64,000 nt of DNA from Bacteroidia bacterium. Its GTDB lineage: Bacteria > Bacteroidota > Bacteroidia > Flavobacteriales > Flavobacteriaceae. Each line of letters opens with the position of its first letter. Within the stretch, counting starts at the first letter, position 1. Under the pieces are notes generated by a model. That model did no database searches and had not been told where the DNA came from. It worked only from the letters and a program-made list of their open reading frames with translations. The position numbers were made by a program, and so were the translations under genes. The stretch lies in NCBI GenBank assembly GCA_030430535.1, contig JAUIKY010000010.1, positions 17,885 to 81,884 on the forward strand. The letters are read 5' to 3'. Below, one piece after another: positions 36,647 to 44,854 of this stretch.

Positions 36647-36948
36647 TTTAAAATTAAATACGATTAATTAAGCATTGTTTTTCAGTTGGATAATTTTTTT
36701 TGTAGAAAACCTATTTAGATTATCTTATTATCATTAAATTAATACCCTGTCGTGTCAGGTTGAGCGGAGTCGAAACCCAATCAAAATCCTAATTTTTCAA
36801 GACCTTTCGTTCTGCTTCGCAAAGTGCTTTCAAAGAAATATATTTCTTTTTCAACCAATGCTCAAGGTGACAATAGTCCATTTTATTGAGGATACAAGCG
36901 TTGTTTTTAGATTATTAATCGAGCTCACGTTAATTTAGCATTGGCTTA
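36647..36948. other. 302-base intergenic region with a TIR-bounded repeat
   Basis: No gene. A repeat unit bounded by TGTCAGGTTGAGC (36753-36765) and GCTCAAGGTGACA (36860-36872) occupies the middle. The left end carries GAGCGGAGTCGAAAC of the dispersed repeat family. A palindrome AAAGAAATATATTTCTTT (about 36833-36850) lies inside. The flanks are A/T-rich without clear signals. Confidence 0.55.
36753..36872. repeat. ~120-base MITE-like repeat
   Basis: The end sequences are inverted copies at 11 of 13 positions and enclose an A/T-rich palindrome. GGTTGAGCGGAGTCGAAACC at the left end is the family core found also in coding genes. It is non-coding. Confidence 0.55.
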
Positions 36949-39012
36949 TTATTTTTCAATCAATCCAGCTCGGCGCAATAGCGCTTCTGGTTGGGGTTCC
37001 TTTCCGCGGAAACGTTTGTAAAGCGTCATAGGGTCTTCTGATCCGCCTTGCGACAACACATTATCCTTAAATTTTCGGGCAACGGTTTCGCTGAAAATAC
37101 CTTCTTCCTTAAACATTTCGAAAGCATCGGCATCGAGTACTTCGGCCCATTTATAACTGTAGTAACCCGATGAATAACCACCTTGAAAAATATGCGAAAA
37201 CGAGGTGCTCATACAGTTTTCGGCCACATCAGGGTACAATTTGGTGCTTTCAAACGCTTTATTTTCAAAGTCTTTTACCGAAAATGCTTTTAAAGATTCA
37301 TCATCGTGCTTGCTCTGAGCGAAGTCGAAGTGCCAGCTCATATCCAACAAGCCAAAACTTAATTGGCGTAGCGTTTGCATACCTTCGTGAAAAGTGGCTG
37401 AGGCTTTTATTTTTTCAATGAGTTCCATGGGAATCACTTCGCCTGTTTCGTAGTGTGTGGCAAATAACTCCAAGGCTTCTTTTTCGTAGCACCAATTTTC
37501 TAAAACTTGGCTGGGCAACTCCACAAAATCCCAAAAAACACTGGTGCCCGATAAACTGGGGTAGGTGGTATTAGCCAGCATACCGTGTAGGGCGTGCCCA
37601 AATTCGTGGAACAGCGTCGTCACTTCATTAAAGGTTAAAAGCGACGGTTTGGTTTTGGTCGGTTTAGTAAAATTGCAAACTATGGAAATATGCGGACGAC
37701 TATTTTCGCCATCTTTTACATATTGTGGTTTGTAAACCGTCATCCAAGCACCGTTGCGTTTTCCGGGTCTTGGGAAAAAATCGGCGTATAAAATGGAAAC
37801 ATAATTACCGTTGCTATCGGTTACTTTATAGGTTAAAACTTCGTCGTGGTATTTGTCGATGTCGTTTATTTCTTCAAAATGTAAGCCGTAAAGTTTGTTG
37901 GAAACGGTAAACACCCCCTTTATGACATTTTCTAGTTTGAAATAGGGTTTCAGTTTTTCGTCATCCAAATCAAAAAGCTTTTGTTTTAGCTTTTCAGAAT
38001 AGTAGGCGCCATCCCATTTTTGAAGCTGGTCTATGCCGTCTAATTCCTTAGCGAATTGTTCCAGATTTTTAAATTCCCGTTCGGCCGCTGGTTTAGCTTT
38101 TTCCAATAATTCGTTTAAAAATTTTTCAACGGTTTCCGGTGTTTTTGCCATGCGCTCTTCCAAAACAAAATGGGCGTGGGTTTTGTAGCCTAACAAGTTG
38201 GCGCGTTCGTGCCGTAGTTTGGCGAGGTTCAATACATTTTCTTGATTATCTAATTCGTCATTATGGAATCCTTTTGCTCCAAAGGCTATGGCCAGTTTTT
38301 TTCGCAATTCGCGGTTATCGGCATAAGTCATAAACGGAATGTAGCTGGGGTAATCCAGTGTGATTAACCAGCCCTCTTTACCTTTGGCTTCAGCCGTTTG
38401 TGCGGCAGCTTCTTTAGCACCTTCTGGCAGCCCAGACAAATCGTCTTCATTGGTAATGTGCAATTCAAACTTATTGGTCTCGGCCAGTACGTTCTCGCCA
38501 AACTTCAGTTTCAGTTGGCTCAATTTTTTATCGATTTCCCGTAATTTTAGTTTTTTGTCTTCGGGCAAATTGGCACCGTTCCGCGAAAAGCTTTTGTATT
38601 TTTTGTCGAGGAGCGTTTGTTGCTCAATACTTAATTCAAGTTGGTCTTTTTGCTCGTAAACGGCTTTAACACGCTTGAACAAGTCTTCATTTAATGTAAT
38701 ATCATTACTGAATTCTGAAAGTAAAGGCGATACTTCCTGTGCTATTTTTTGAATCTTCTCATTGGTTTCGGCAGAATTCAAATTAAAAAAAATACTCGAA
38801 ATGCGGTCTAATTGCTCCCCCGAAAAATCTAGTGCTTCAATCGTGTTTTCAAAAGTGGGTGCTTCGGCGTTGTTTACAATGGCATCTATTTCGTTTTTAG
38901 CGATTTTGATGGCTTCTTTTATCGTTGGAAGAAAATCTGAATTTTCAATTTTCGAAAAAGGAGCGGTGTTATATTTAGTATTAAACGGAGTAATTAGCGA
39001 TTTCTTTATCAT
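36949..39012 (-). CDS. M3-family oligopeptidase (Dcp/OpdA-like)
   Basis: A 687-residue zinc oligopeptidase that degrades short peptides. The active site is LFHEFGHALHGML (zinc Hx3H with Glu). FSHIFQGGYSSGYYSYKWAE is the substrate-binding hinge. There is no signal peptide, so it is cytosolic. Near residues 560-568 the segment DFAQSKHDD, between LLDMSWHF and SLKAFSVKDF, maps to a dispersed repeat read in frame (DNA 37308-37335). This segment looks like an insertion, and the enzyme is slightly longer than the family norm as I recall it. Confidence 0.92.
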   Translation of the reverse strand: MIKKSLITPFNTKYNTAPFSKIENSDFLPTIKEAIKIAKNEIDAIVNNAEAPTFENTIEALDFSGEQLDRISSIFFNLNSAETNEKIQKIAQEVSPLLSEFSNDITLNEDLFKRVKAVYEQKDQLELSIEQQTLLDKKYKSFSRNGANLPEDKKLKLREIDKKLSQLKLKFGENVLAETNKFELHITNEDDLSGLPEGAKEAAAQTAEAKGKEGWLITLDYPSYIPFMTYADNRELRKKLAIAFGAKGFHNDELDNQENVLNLAKLRHERANLLGYKTHAHFVLEERMAKTPETVEKFLNELLEKAKPAAEREFKNLEQFAKELDGIDQLQKWDGAYYSEKLKQKLFDLDDEKLKPYFKLENVIKGVFTVSNKLYGLHFEEINDIDKYHDEVLTYKVTDSNGNYVSILYADFFPRPGKRNGAWMTVYKPQYVKDGENSRPHISIVCNFTKPTKTKPSLLTFNEVTTLFHEFGHALHGMLANTTYPSLSGTSVFWDFVELPSQVLENWCYEKEALELFATHYETGEVIPMELIEKIKASATFHEGMQTLRQLSFGLLDMSWHFDFAQSKHDDESLKAFSVKDFENKAFESTKLYPDVAENCMSTSFSHIFQGGYSSGYYSYKWAEVLDADAFEMFKEEGIFSETVARKFKDNVLSQGGSEDPMTLYKRFRGKEPQPEALLRRAGLIEK
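37308..37335. repeat. Dispersed repeat inside the M3 peptidase gene
   Basis: TGCTCTGAGCGAAGTCGAAG is the core (about 37312-37330), the same family as the intergenic copy at 36753. It is translated as residues FDFAQSK in the minus-strand gene without disrupting the frame. The flanks on both sides match the conserved protein better than the insert does. Confidence 0.6.
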
Positions 39013-39069
39013 TTTTGTAATGAATGTGTTAAAAATTAATTTTACTATGTATGCATAATAAAATTTTTA

Positions 39070-39077
39070 TATTTTTG
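39070..39077 (+). promoter_or_regulatory. -7 box of a candidate small RNA (TATTTTTG)
   Basis: TATTTTTG matches TAnnTTTG in the M3-purE gap and points away from the M3 gene. It precedes a strong terminator by about 60 bases with no long open frame between. Confidence 0.5.
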
Positions 39078-39082
39078 CAGCC

Positions 39083-39161
39083 GACAATAAGGAAGAGTGA
39101 CTAACTCATGAGATTATTTGTTAATAGCTGGAAAGCCCTGAACTTAGTTCGGGGCTTTTTT
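39083..39161 (+). ncRNA. Candidate ~78-nt intergenic small RNA
   Basis: A short unit between the -7 box and a plus-strand terminator. Both flanking genes are on the minus strand, so neither needs it. The 3' terminator stem is AAAGCCCTGAAC / GTTCGGGGCTTT (39132-39158). A short ATG frame at 39108 runs through the terminator into the antisense of purE and is not a convincing peptide. No homology to a known RNA was recognised. It ends a few bases from the purE stop, so read-through would be antisense to purE. Confidence 0.45.
39132..39161 (+). terminator. Strong plus-strand terminator in the M3-purE gap
   Basis: A 12-bp stem with one G-U pair, a 3-base loop TTA and a T6 tail. The T-run is on the plus strand only, so it does not serve purE. 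Confidence 0.8.
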
Positions 39162-39173
39162 ATTGCCATGCTA

Positions 39174-39653
39174 CTAAAGGTCTTTGGCCGATTCGTGTAC
39201 CTTAACTTTAAGGCCTTCTTTGTAAGCTACTATTTTATCGAGTACGCATTTGTCGCTCGCACCAATAATTTGAGCGGCTAAAATGCCAGCGTTTTTGGCA
39301 CCGTTAAGTGCCACAGTTGCGACGGGGACACCGCCTGGCATTTGTAAAATAGACAATACAGAATCCCATCCGTCGATGGAATTGCTGCTTTTTACGGGAA
39401 CGCCAATAACGGGCAATGGCGATAACGAAGCAATCATGCCCGGTAAATGGGCTGCACCACCAGCGCCAGCAACAATAACTGAAACCCCACGGTTGTGTGC
39501 GTTTTTGCCGTAATCGAAAAGTTTTTCGGGAGTACGGTGTGCCGAAACAATATCGACTTCTACTTCAATGTCAAATCCTTTTAAAATATCTATGGCATCT
39601 TGCATAACGGGAAGATCGCTTTTGCTTCCCATAATAACTCCTACTTTACTCAT
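39174..39653 (-). CDS. purE: N5-carboxyaminoimidazole ribonucleotide mutase
   Basis: A 159-residue class I PurE that converts N5-CAIR to CAIR in purine synthesis. The start MSKVGVIMGSKSDLPVMQDA and the motifs SAHRTPEKLFDYGKNA and AGAGGAAHLPGMIAS are the family active-site loops. It is cotranscribed with purK from 88 bases upstream, as is usual for the two-enzyme route. The length is normal. Confidence 0.96.
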   Translation of the reverse strand: MSKVGVIMGSKSDLPVMQDAIDILKGFDIEVEVDIVSAHRTPEKLFDYGKNAHNRGVSVIVAGAGGAAHLPGMIASLSPLPVIGVPVKSSNSIDGWDSVLSILQMPGGVPVATVALNGAKNAGILAAQIIGASDKCVLDKIVAYKEGLKVKVHESAKDL

Positions 39654-39741
39654 ATATTTAAATTTTTAAAATTCCAAAAACACAAAAAATCAAAATAGAA
39701 ATAAACTCTGTAGTTGGAATTTAGTGTTTGTTTTTTGTGAT

Positions 39742-40896
39742 TTATGTGCTTATCACCTTTATCGTTTTCTTTACATCTTCGGCCACTTTACGGGCTTGGC
39801 TCAAATCTTCGTCAACAATGGTAACGTGCCCCATTTTACGGAACGGTCGGGTTTGTTTTTTTCCATAAATGTGTGGGGTAACCCCATCCATTTTCATAAT
39901 GCTTTCAATGTTTTGGTAAACCACGTTTCCGGTGTGGCCTTCGGCGCCCACTAAATTCACCATAACGCCGCCCACTTTGCTGTCGGTTCTTCCCAAAGGT
40001 AAGTCTAAAATGGCACGGATGTGCTGCTCAAACTGCGATGTGTAGCTCGCCTCAATGGTTTGGTGACCCGAATTGTGGGGACGAGGCGCTACCTCATTGA
40101 TTAAAATTTGGTCGTCTTGGGTTTGGAACATTTCAACAGCCAATAAACCAACATGGTTGAACGCTTTTGAAACACTTAAAGCTACTTCTTGTGCTTTTTT
40201 GGCAACGGTTTTATCGATTCTTGCAGGGCAAATAACATATTCCACTTGGTTGGCTTCGGGATGGAATTCCATTTCTACCACCGGATAGGTTTTGATGTCG
40301 CCCGAAGCATTTCTGGCTACAATTACGGCTAACTCATTTTTAAAAGGCACCAAGTTTTCGGCAATGCATTCGCCTTTTGGCAAACCTTCCAAATCGGAAA
40401 GTTGACGAACCACTTTTACGCCGTTACCGTCGTAACCAAATTGAGCCGCCTTCCAAACGAAGGGCAGTTGGAGTCCGCCGTTTTCAATGGCGTCTTCAAT
40501 TTCCGAAAGGTAGGCAAATCTTGAAAACGGAGCGGTTGGCAAACCGTTATCAACATAAAACAACTTTTGTTTCGCTTTATTTTGAATGGTTCGTAATGTT
40601 TTTGAAGCCGGATATACTTTTATGCCTTCTTTTTCAAGGGCTTCCAAGGCATCGACGTTTACGTTTTCAATTTCAATAGTCAATACATCTACTTGTTTTC
40701 CGAAGTTGTAAACGGCATCAAAATCCATTAAATTGCCCAAATGGAATTCATCGCATGCAATTTTACATGGCGCATCTTCGCTCGCTTCTAACACACAAGT
40801 GTAAATATCAAATTTTCTGGTATTGTAAAGCAGCATTTTTCCGAGTTGTCCGCCGCCTAAAATACCGAGTTTAAAATCTGAAGAAAAGTAATTCAT
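39742..40896 (-). CDS. purK: 5-(carboxyamino)imidazole ribonucleotide synthase
   Basis: A 384-residue ATP-grasp enzyme that makes N5-CAIR from AIR, ATP and bicarbonate. LGILGGGQLGKMLL is the N-terminal dinucleotide-like loop. ATP-binding motifs include AQFGYDGNGVKVV and AVEMFQTQDDQILINEVAPR with NSGHQTIEAS. It precedes purE on the same strand. A TATTTTTG box lies upstream (40935-40942). Confidence 0.95.
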   Translation of the reverse strand: MNYFSSDFKLGILGGGQLGKMLLYNTRKFDIYTCVLEASEDAPCKIACDEFHLGNLMDFDAVYNFGKQVDVLTIEIENVNVDALEALEKEGIKVYPASKTLRTIQNKAKQKLFYVDNGLPTAPFSRFAYLSEIEDAIENGGLQLPFVWKAAQFGYDGNGVKVVRQLSDLEGLPKGECIAENLVPFKNELAVIVARNASGDIKTYPVVEMEFHPEANQVEYVICPARIDKTVAKKAQEVALSVSKAFNHVGLLAVEMFQTQDDQILINEVAPRPHNSGHQTIEASYTSQFEQHIRAILDLPLGRTDSKVGGVMVNLVGAEGHTGNVVYQNIESIMKMDGVTPHIYGKKQTRPFRKMGHVTIVDEDLSQARKVAEDVKKTIKVIST

Positions 40897-40934
40897 TTTG
40901 AGAAAAATTTAGCTAAAACCTTGAAATTGTTCCG

Positions 40935-40942
40935 CAAAAATA
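40935..40942 (-). promoter_or_regulatory. -7 box for the purKE operon (TATTTTTG)
   Basis: CAAAAATA reads TATTTTTG on the minus strand, 38 bases before the purK ATG, in the gap shared with the divergent hpt-adk gene. Confidence 0.5.
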
Positions 40943-41007
40943 CACTTAAATCTTAAATTAGTTCCCAAAACATAAATCAAAAAATGGTTATTGGTCAATC
41001 TATTGAT

Positions 41008-41015
41008 TATCTTTG
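41008..41015 (+). promoter_or_regulatory. -7 box for hpt-adk (TATCTTTG)
   Basis: TATCTTTG ends 21 bases before the GTG at 41037. It overlaps an in-frame TTG at 41013, so that codon would not be transcribed in the mRNA and cannot be the start. Confidence 0.55.
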
Positions 41016-41036
41016 CCACTTTCTAAAATAGTAACC

Positions 41037-42146
41037 GTGATCAAGCTACACGACAAATATTTTAAACCGTTTATTTCGGCGCAGCAAATTGATGAGGCCT
41101 TGCAACGTATGGCTAATGAGATAGCTGAAGATGTGGGCGACGAAATTCCTGTGTTTGTGGGCATTTTGAATGGGTCGTTTATGCTAACAAGCGATTTTGT
41201 GAAAAAATACCCGAAAACCTGTGAGGTCACTTTTATAAAACTGGCATCTTACGAGGGCTTAAAATCTTCCGAAGATATTCAAAGATTGATTGGGTTGACC
41301 CAAGATTTAACAGGCCGTACCGTTATTATTTTAGAAGATATTATCGATTCTGGCAAAACACTGGCGGAGGTACACCGCATTTTCAAAAATGAAAAGGTGA
41401 AATCGTTAAAAATAGCCACGCTGTTTTACAAGCCCGAAGCCTATAAAAAAGACTTTAAACTGCACTATGTGGGTATTGAAATTCCCGATAAATTCATTGT
41501 GGGCTATGGATTAGACTACGATGGGTTGGGGCGCAACCTCACAGAAGTGTATCAAATTAAACAAACACAACATATGACAAACTTAGTATTATTTGGCCCT
41601 CCGGGAGCAGGGAAAGGAACACAAGCAGAATTTTTAAAGGAAAAGTACAATTTGGTGCATATTTCTACCGGCGATGTTTTTAGGTTTAACATAAAAAACG
41701 AAACCGCTTTGGGTATGTTGGCCAAATCGTACATCGATAAAGGTGAGCTGGTTCCAGACCAAGTAACTATTGATATGTTGAATGCCGAAGTGGAAAAAAA
41801 CACCGATGCCAAAGGGTTTATTTTTGACGGTTTCCCGCGTACCAATGCACAGGCCGAAGCTTTGGATAAGTTGATGGATAGCAAAGATTCGCAAATTAAT
41901 GCGATGATTGCTTTAGAAGTTGAAGACGAAATTTTGGTAAAACGTCTAATTGGAAGAGGAAAAACCAGTGGAAGAGCAGATGATGCCGATGAGTCTATCA
42001 TCAGAAATCGAATTAAGGAATACTACGATAAAACCGCCATTTTAAAGGATTACTATTCTGCACAGAGCAAATATTACGGTGTTAACGGCGTAGGCAGTAT
42101 AGAAGATATTACCGAGCGATTGAGCAAGGTGATTGATAATTTATAA
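41037..42146 (+). CDS. Fused hypoxanthine phosphoribosyltransferase-adenylate kinase
   Basis: A 369-residue two-domain protein. Residues ~1-175 are a purine phosphoribosyltransferase with the PRPP motif VIILEDIIDSGKT and the C-terminal base-binding segment DKFIVGYGLDYDGLGRNL. Residues 180-369 are an adenylate kinase of the short-LID form: P-loop LFGPPGAGKGTQAEFL, DGFPRTNAQAEALD and the short lid GRADDADES. It joins purine salvage to the AMP/ADP balance in one chain. A GTG at 41037 is the start because the alternative TTG lies in the promoter box. An ATG at 41574 exactly begins the kinase part and could give a separate 190-residue Adk. It is divergent from purKE. Confidence 0.92.
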   Translation: MIKLHDKYFKPFISAQQIDEALQRMANEIAEDVGDEIPVFVGILNGSFMLTSDFVKKYPKTCEVTFIKLASYEGLKSSEDIQRLIGLTQDLTGRTVIILEDIIDSGKTLAEVHRIFKNEKVKSLKIATLFYKPEAYKKDFKLHYVGIEIPDKFIVGYGLDYDGLGRNLTEVYQIKQTQHMTNLVLFGPPGAGKGTQAEFLKEKYNLVHISTGDVFRFNIKNETALGMLAKSYIDKGELVPDQVTIDMLNAEVEKNTDAKGFIFDGFPRTNAQAEALDKLMDSKDSQINAMIALEVEDEILVKRLIGRGKTSGRADDADESIIRNRIKEYYDKTAILKDYYSAQSKYYGVNGVGSIEDITERLSKVIDNL

Positions 42147-42150
42147 TTGT

Positions 42151-42225
42151 CATTCCCGCGGAAGCGGGAATCTCATCATTTTTGTTTGAGATTTAATTAA
42201 AAAGATTCCCGCCTTCGCGGGAATG
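42151..42225. repeat. REP-like double hairpin before obg
   Basis: CATTCCCGCGGAAGCGGGAATC (left, from 42151) and a near inverted copy GATTCCCGCCTTCGCGGGAATG (42204-42225) flank a 31-base A/T-rich spacer. Each arm is itself a hairpin with a 4-base loop, and both arms could also pair with one another. It lies between the kinase stop and the obg ATG, only 8 bases from the latter. Confidence 0.8.
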
Positions 42226-42233
42226 CCAGAATC

Positions 42234-43232
42234 ATGACTGAAGGAAATTTTGTTGACTACGTAAAAATGTATGTGGCTTCCGGAAACGGAGGTAAAGGCT
42301 CTGCGCACTTACACCGCGAAAAATATATTGCCAAGGGCGGGCCCGACGGCGGCGATGGAGGTCGGGGCGGCCACGTTATTGTTCGTGGTAACGCTAACCT
42401 TTGGACACTTTTTCATTTAAAGTTTAAAAAGCACGTTCGTGCTGGCCATGGCGAACACGGCAGTAGCAACCGAAGCTTTGGTGCCGATGGTGAAGACGCC
42501 TATATCGATGTGCCATTGGGAACCGTAGTGCGCGATACTGAAACCAACCAAATTCTTTTCGAAATTACCGAAAACGGTGAAGAAAAAGTTTTGGCCGAAG
42601 GCGGTAAAGGCGGGTTGGGGAACTGGCATTTTAAAAGCTCTACCAACCAAACGCCACGTTACGCGCAACCTGGTTTGCCCATGGAAGAAAAGTACGTGAC
42701 CATGGAACTCAAAGTGCTGGCCGATGTCGGTCTGGTTGGGTTTCCAAACGCAGGAAAATCGACGCTACTTTCTGTGGTCACTTCTGCAAAACCTAAAATT
42801 GCCGATTACGAGTTTACCACCCTTAAGCCCAATTTAGGCATCGTAGAATACCGCGATTATCAAACTTTTGTAATGGCCGATATTCCTGGGATTATTGAGG
42901 GTGCCGCCGAAGGAAAAGGACTTGGGCATTACTTTTTGCGCCATATTGAAAGGAATTCTATCTTACTGTTTTTAATTCCTGCGGATGCAGACGACATTAA
43001 AAAACAATATGATATTTTGTTGGATGAATTACGCCGCTACAATCCAGAAATGTTGGACAAAGAACGTCTTATCGCCATTTCGAAAAGTGATATGCTGGAC
43101 GAGGAGCTAAAGGCTGAACTTAAAACAGAATTGGACACCGCATTGCCCATTCCATATTTGTTTATTTCATCGGTGGCCCAAAAAGGTATTACAGAATTAA
43201 AAGACAGACTTTGGAAAATGCTCAATGCCTAA
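42234..43232 (+). CDS. obg: GTPase Obg (ribosome assembly/stress GTPase)
   Basis: A 332-residue GTPase of the Obg family. The glycine-rich N-terminal fold is visible ([18 protein letters not shown], then [14 protein letters not shown]). The G domain has G1 [14 protein letters not shown], the DIPG region [11 protein letters not shown] and a G4 ISKSD. The C-terminal OCT domain seen in other bacteria is absent, as in many Bacteroidota. It functions in 50S maturation. The ATG at 42234 is right after the REP-like hairpins, so translation initiation may be affected by them. Confidence 0.95.
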   Translation: MTEGNFVDYVKMYVASGNGGKGSAHLHREKYIAKGGPDGGDGGRGGHVIVRGNANLWTLFHLKFKKHVRAGHGEHGSSNRSFGADGEDAYIDVPLGTVVRDTETNQILFEITENGEEKVLAEGGKGGLGNWHFKSSTNQTPRYAQPGLPMEEKYVTMELKVLADVGLVGFPNAGKSTLLSVVTSAKPKIADYEFTTLKPNLGIVEYRDYQTFVMADIPGIIEGAAEGKGLGHYFLRHIERNSILLFLIPADADDIKKQYDILLDELRRYNPEMLDKERLIAISKSDMLDEELKAELKTELDTALPIPYLFISSVAQKGITELKDRLWKMLNA

Positions 43233-43244
43233 AACAAATGTGTT

Positions 43245-43958
43245 TTGAAGCAGTACCTAAAAAGCATAGTTGAAATTAATGATAACAAAAAAAGTAGATA
43301 TTTTGCTTTTTTTATTCAAGGTTTAATTCTGCTTTCCATTGTTACGTTTTCCGTTGAAACCATTCCTGACTTAAAGCCACAAACCCGAATGCTGCTCAGG
43401 GCTATTGAGTGGTTCAGCGTTATCGTTTTTACATTGGAATACGTGCTGAGAATTTATGTGGCCGATAGCAAACCCAAGTTTATTTTTAGCTTTTTCGGCA
43501 TCATCGACCTGTTGGCTATTTTGCCTTTTTATTTATCGTTTGGTTTAGATTTAAGGTCGCTACGTGCGTTACGTTTTTTACGTTTATTCAGAATATTGAA
43601 GTTGGTACGTTATAACAACGCGATGGGCCATTTTACACGTGCCATCAAATCGGCCAAAGAGGAGATTTTACTTTTTATATTCATCACCCTGATTTTGATA
43701 TACTTTTCGGCTGTTGGTATTTACTATTTTGAAAATGAAGCCCAGCCCGAGCATTTTTCGTCTATTTTTGATAGTTTGTGGTGGGCCGTTATTACATTGA
43801 CCACTGTGGGCTATGGGGACGTTTACCCGATAACCGTGGGCGGAAAAGTGTTTACCTTTTTTATCCTGATGATTGGTTTGGGGATTGTGGCCATTCCAAC
43901 CGGAATTATTTCTTCTGCCTTAACAAAATCTGTTGATAAGAACGAGGATGCAAAGTAA
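43245..43958 (+). CDS. Voltage-gated-type potassium channel protein
   Basis: A 237-residue membrane protein with six predicted segments. The S4-like stretch LRALRFLRLFRILKLVRY carries regularly spaced Arg. The pore filter is TLTTVGYGDVYPIT. A tail after the last segment is short and hydrophilic. The TTG at 43245 is the only plausible start (no ATG before the first membrane segment), so initiation is at a rare codon. It follows obg by 12 bases and is likely cotranscribed. Confidence 0.9.
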   Translation: MKQYLKSIVEINDNKKSRYFAFFIQGLILLSIVTFSVETIPDLKPQTRMLLRAIEWFSVIVFTLEYVLRIYVADSKPKFIFSFFGIIDLLAILPFYLSFGLDLRSLRALRFLRLFRILKLVRYNNAMGHFTRAIKSAKEEILLFIFITLILIYFSAVGIYYFENEAQPEHFSSIFDSLWWAVITLTTVGYGDVYPITVGGKVFTFFILMIGLGIVAIPTGIISSALTKSVDKNEDAK

Positions 43959-43967
43959 ATTGAGCGA

Positions 43968-44825
43968 CTAAAACTTAATGTTTAATTCCTGCTGTTTTAC
44001 GCCTTCGTCGGTATTGTATTCGTAGACCCAATTGTCGCCCGATTTATAAATCACGGCATCTTCACCTTCAACCAAAAATAAATTTTCGCGTCCTGTTTTT
44101 TTAATTTTATAAACCACTTTCGGAGTTCGGTCTACCAACTGAAAACCGTTTTCAATTTCTTGGGCGTATAAAACTATTGGACCGTTTGAGGTTGCTTCAG
44201 GTTTCACGTTTGGAACTTTTACTACGGGAGTTTCAGCTTTCGGAGTTTCGTCAAGAGTTTCAGTTTTTTCAGTTTTAGCCTCTTTTTCCTTTTTTAAATT
44301 TTCAATTTCTTGTTTGAGTTGCGCAATTTCTGAAGCCGTTTCATTTTTTGCAGTGGTATTTACGGCTACGGTAGCCACATTATTTTCGTTGGGCTCATAT
44401 TTGTATTCCAGGGCTTTAACCGACTCAAAAGCGTCCCTTAATGCCAAGTTGAATGCACTTTTAAAATCCTTCTCCCGGCTTTCGCCCACTTTCGAAGTAA
44501 AAACAGTTTTTCCGTTACAGTCTTTAAGTTCAACAGTGAGTTTTGTTTTGAACAATCCGGAATCTTTTAAAACATCCGCATTTAAAGCCAAACAACGATT
44601 TACGGCTAAATCTTCAGGGTAATCGGAACCTTCCATTAAAGCCTCAAAGCCATACTTTTCAAATAAAAATTTGGTTAGGGCATTGAGTTGATATTGGTTC
44701 TTTTCCTTTAAAAAATCGTACTTGTTAGGTACAATAACATATTTGTATGCGTTAAGTGAAGCTTGCGAAAATACTGTTGTGGCCACGAAGCAGGCCACTA
44801 AAAATGTATAAAATTTGGTGCTCAT
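43968..44825 (-). CDS. Exported flavobacterial hypothetical protein with coiled coil
   Basis: A 285-residue protein of unknown function. It has a signal peptide (residues ~1-21, ending in FSQ). The N-terminal region (YKYVIVPNKYDFLKEKNQYQ and NALTKFLFEKYGFEALMEG) suggests a small alpha/beta fold. A Lys/Glu-rich coiled coil (residues ~165-195) and a Pro-rich linker follow. The C-terminus (YAQEIENGFQLVDRTPKVVY, KIKKTGRENLFLVEG) may be a beta structure. It converges with the K+ channel gene. I recall similar proteins only in this family and do not assign a role. Confidence 0.75.
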   Translation of the reverse strand: MSTKFYTFLVACFVATTVFSQASLNAYKYVIVPNKYDFLKEKNQYQLNALTKFLFEKYGFEALMEGSDYPEDLAVNRCLALNADVLKDSGLFKTKLTVELKDCNGKTVFTSKVGESREKDFKSAFNLALRDAFESVKALEYKYEPNENNVATVAVNTTAKNETASEIAQLKQEIENLKKEKEAKTEKTETLDETPKAETPVVKVPNVKPEATSNGPIVLYAQEIENGFQLVDRTPKVVYKIKKTGRENLFLVEGEDAVIYKSGDNWVYEYNTDEGVKQQELNIKF

Positions 44826-44854
44826 TTGATGTGTAAACGTTTTAAAAGTACAAC

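Noticed and set aside
39108..39180. Short peptide frame within the candidate small RNA
   Set aside because: The frame passes through the terminator stem and into antisense purE, so it is not a natural gene.
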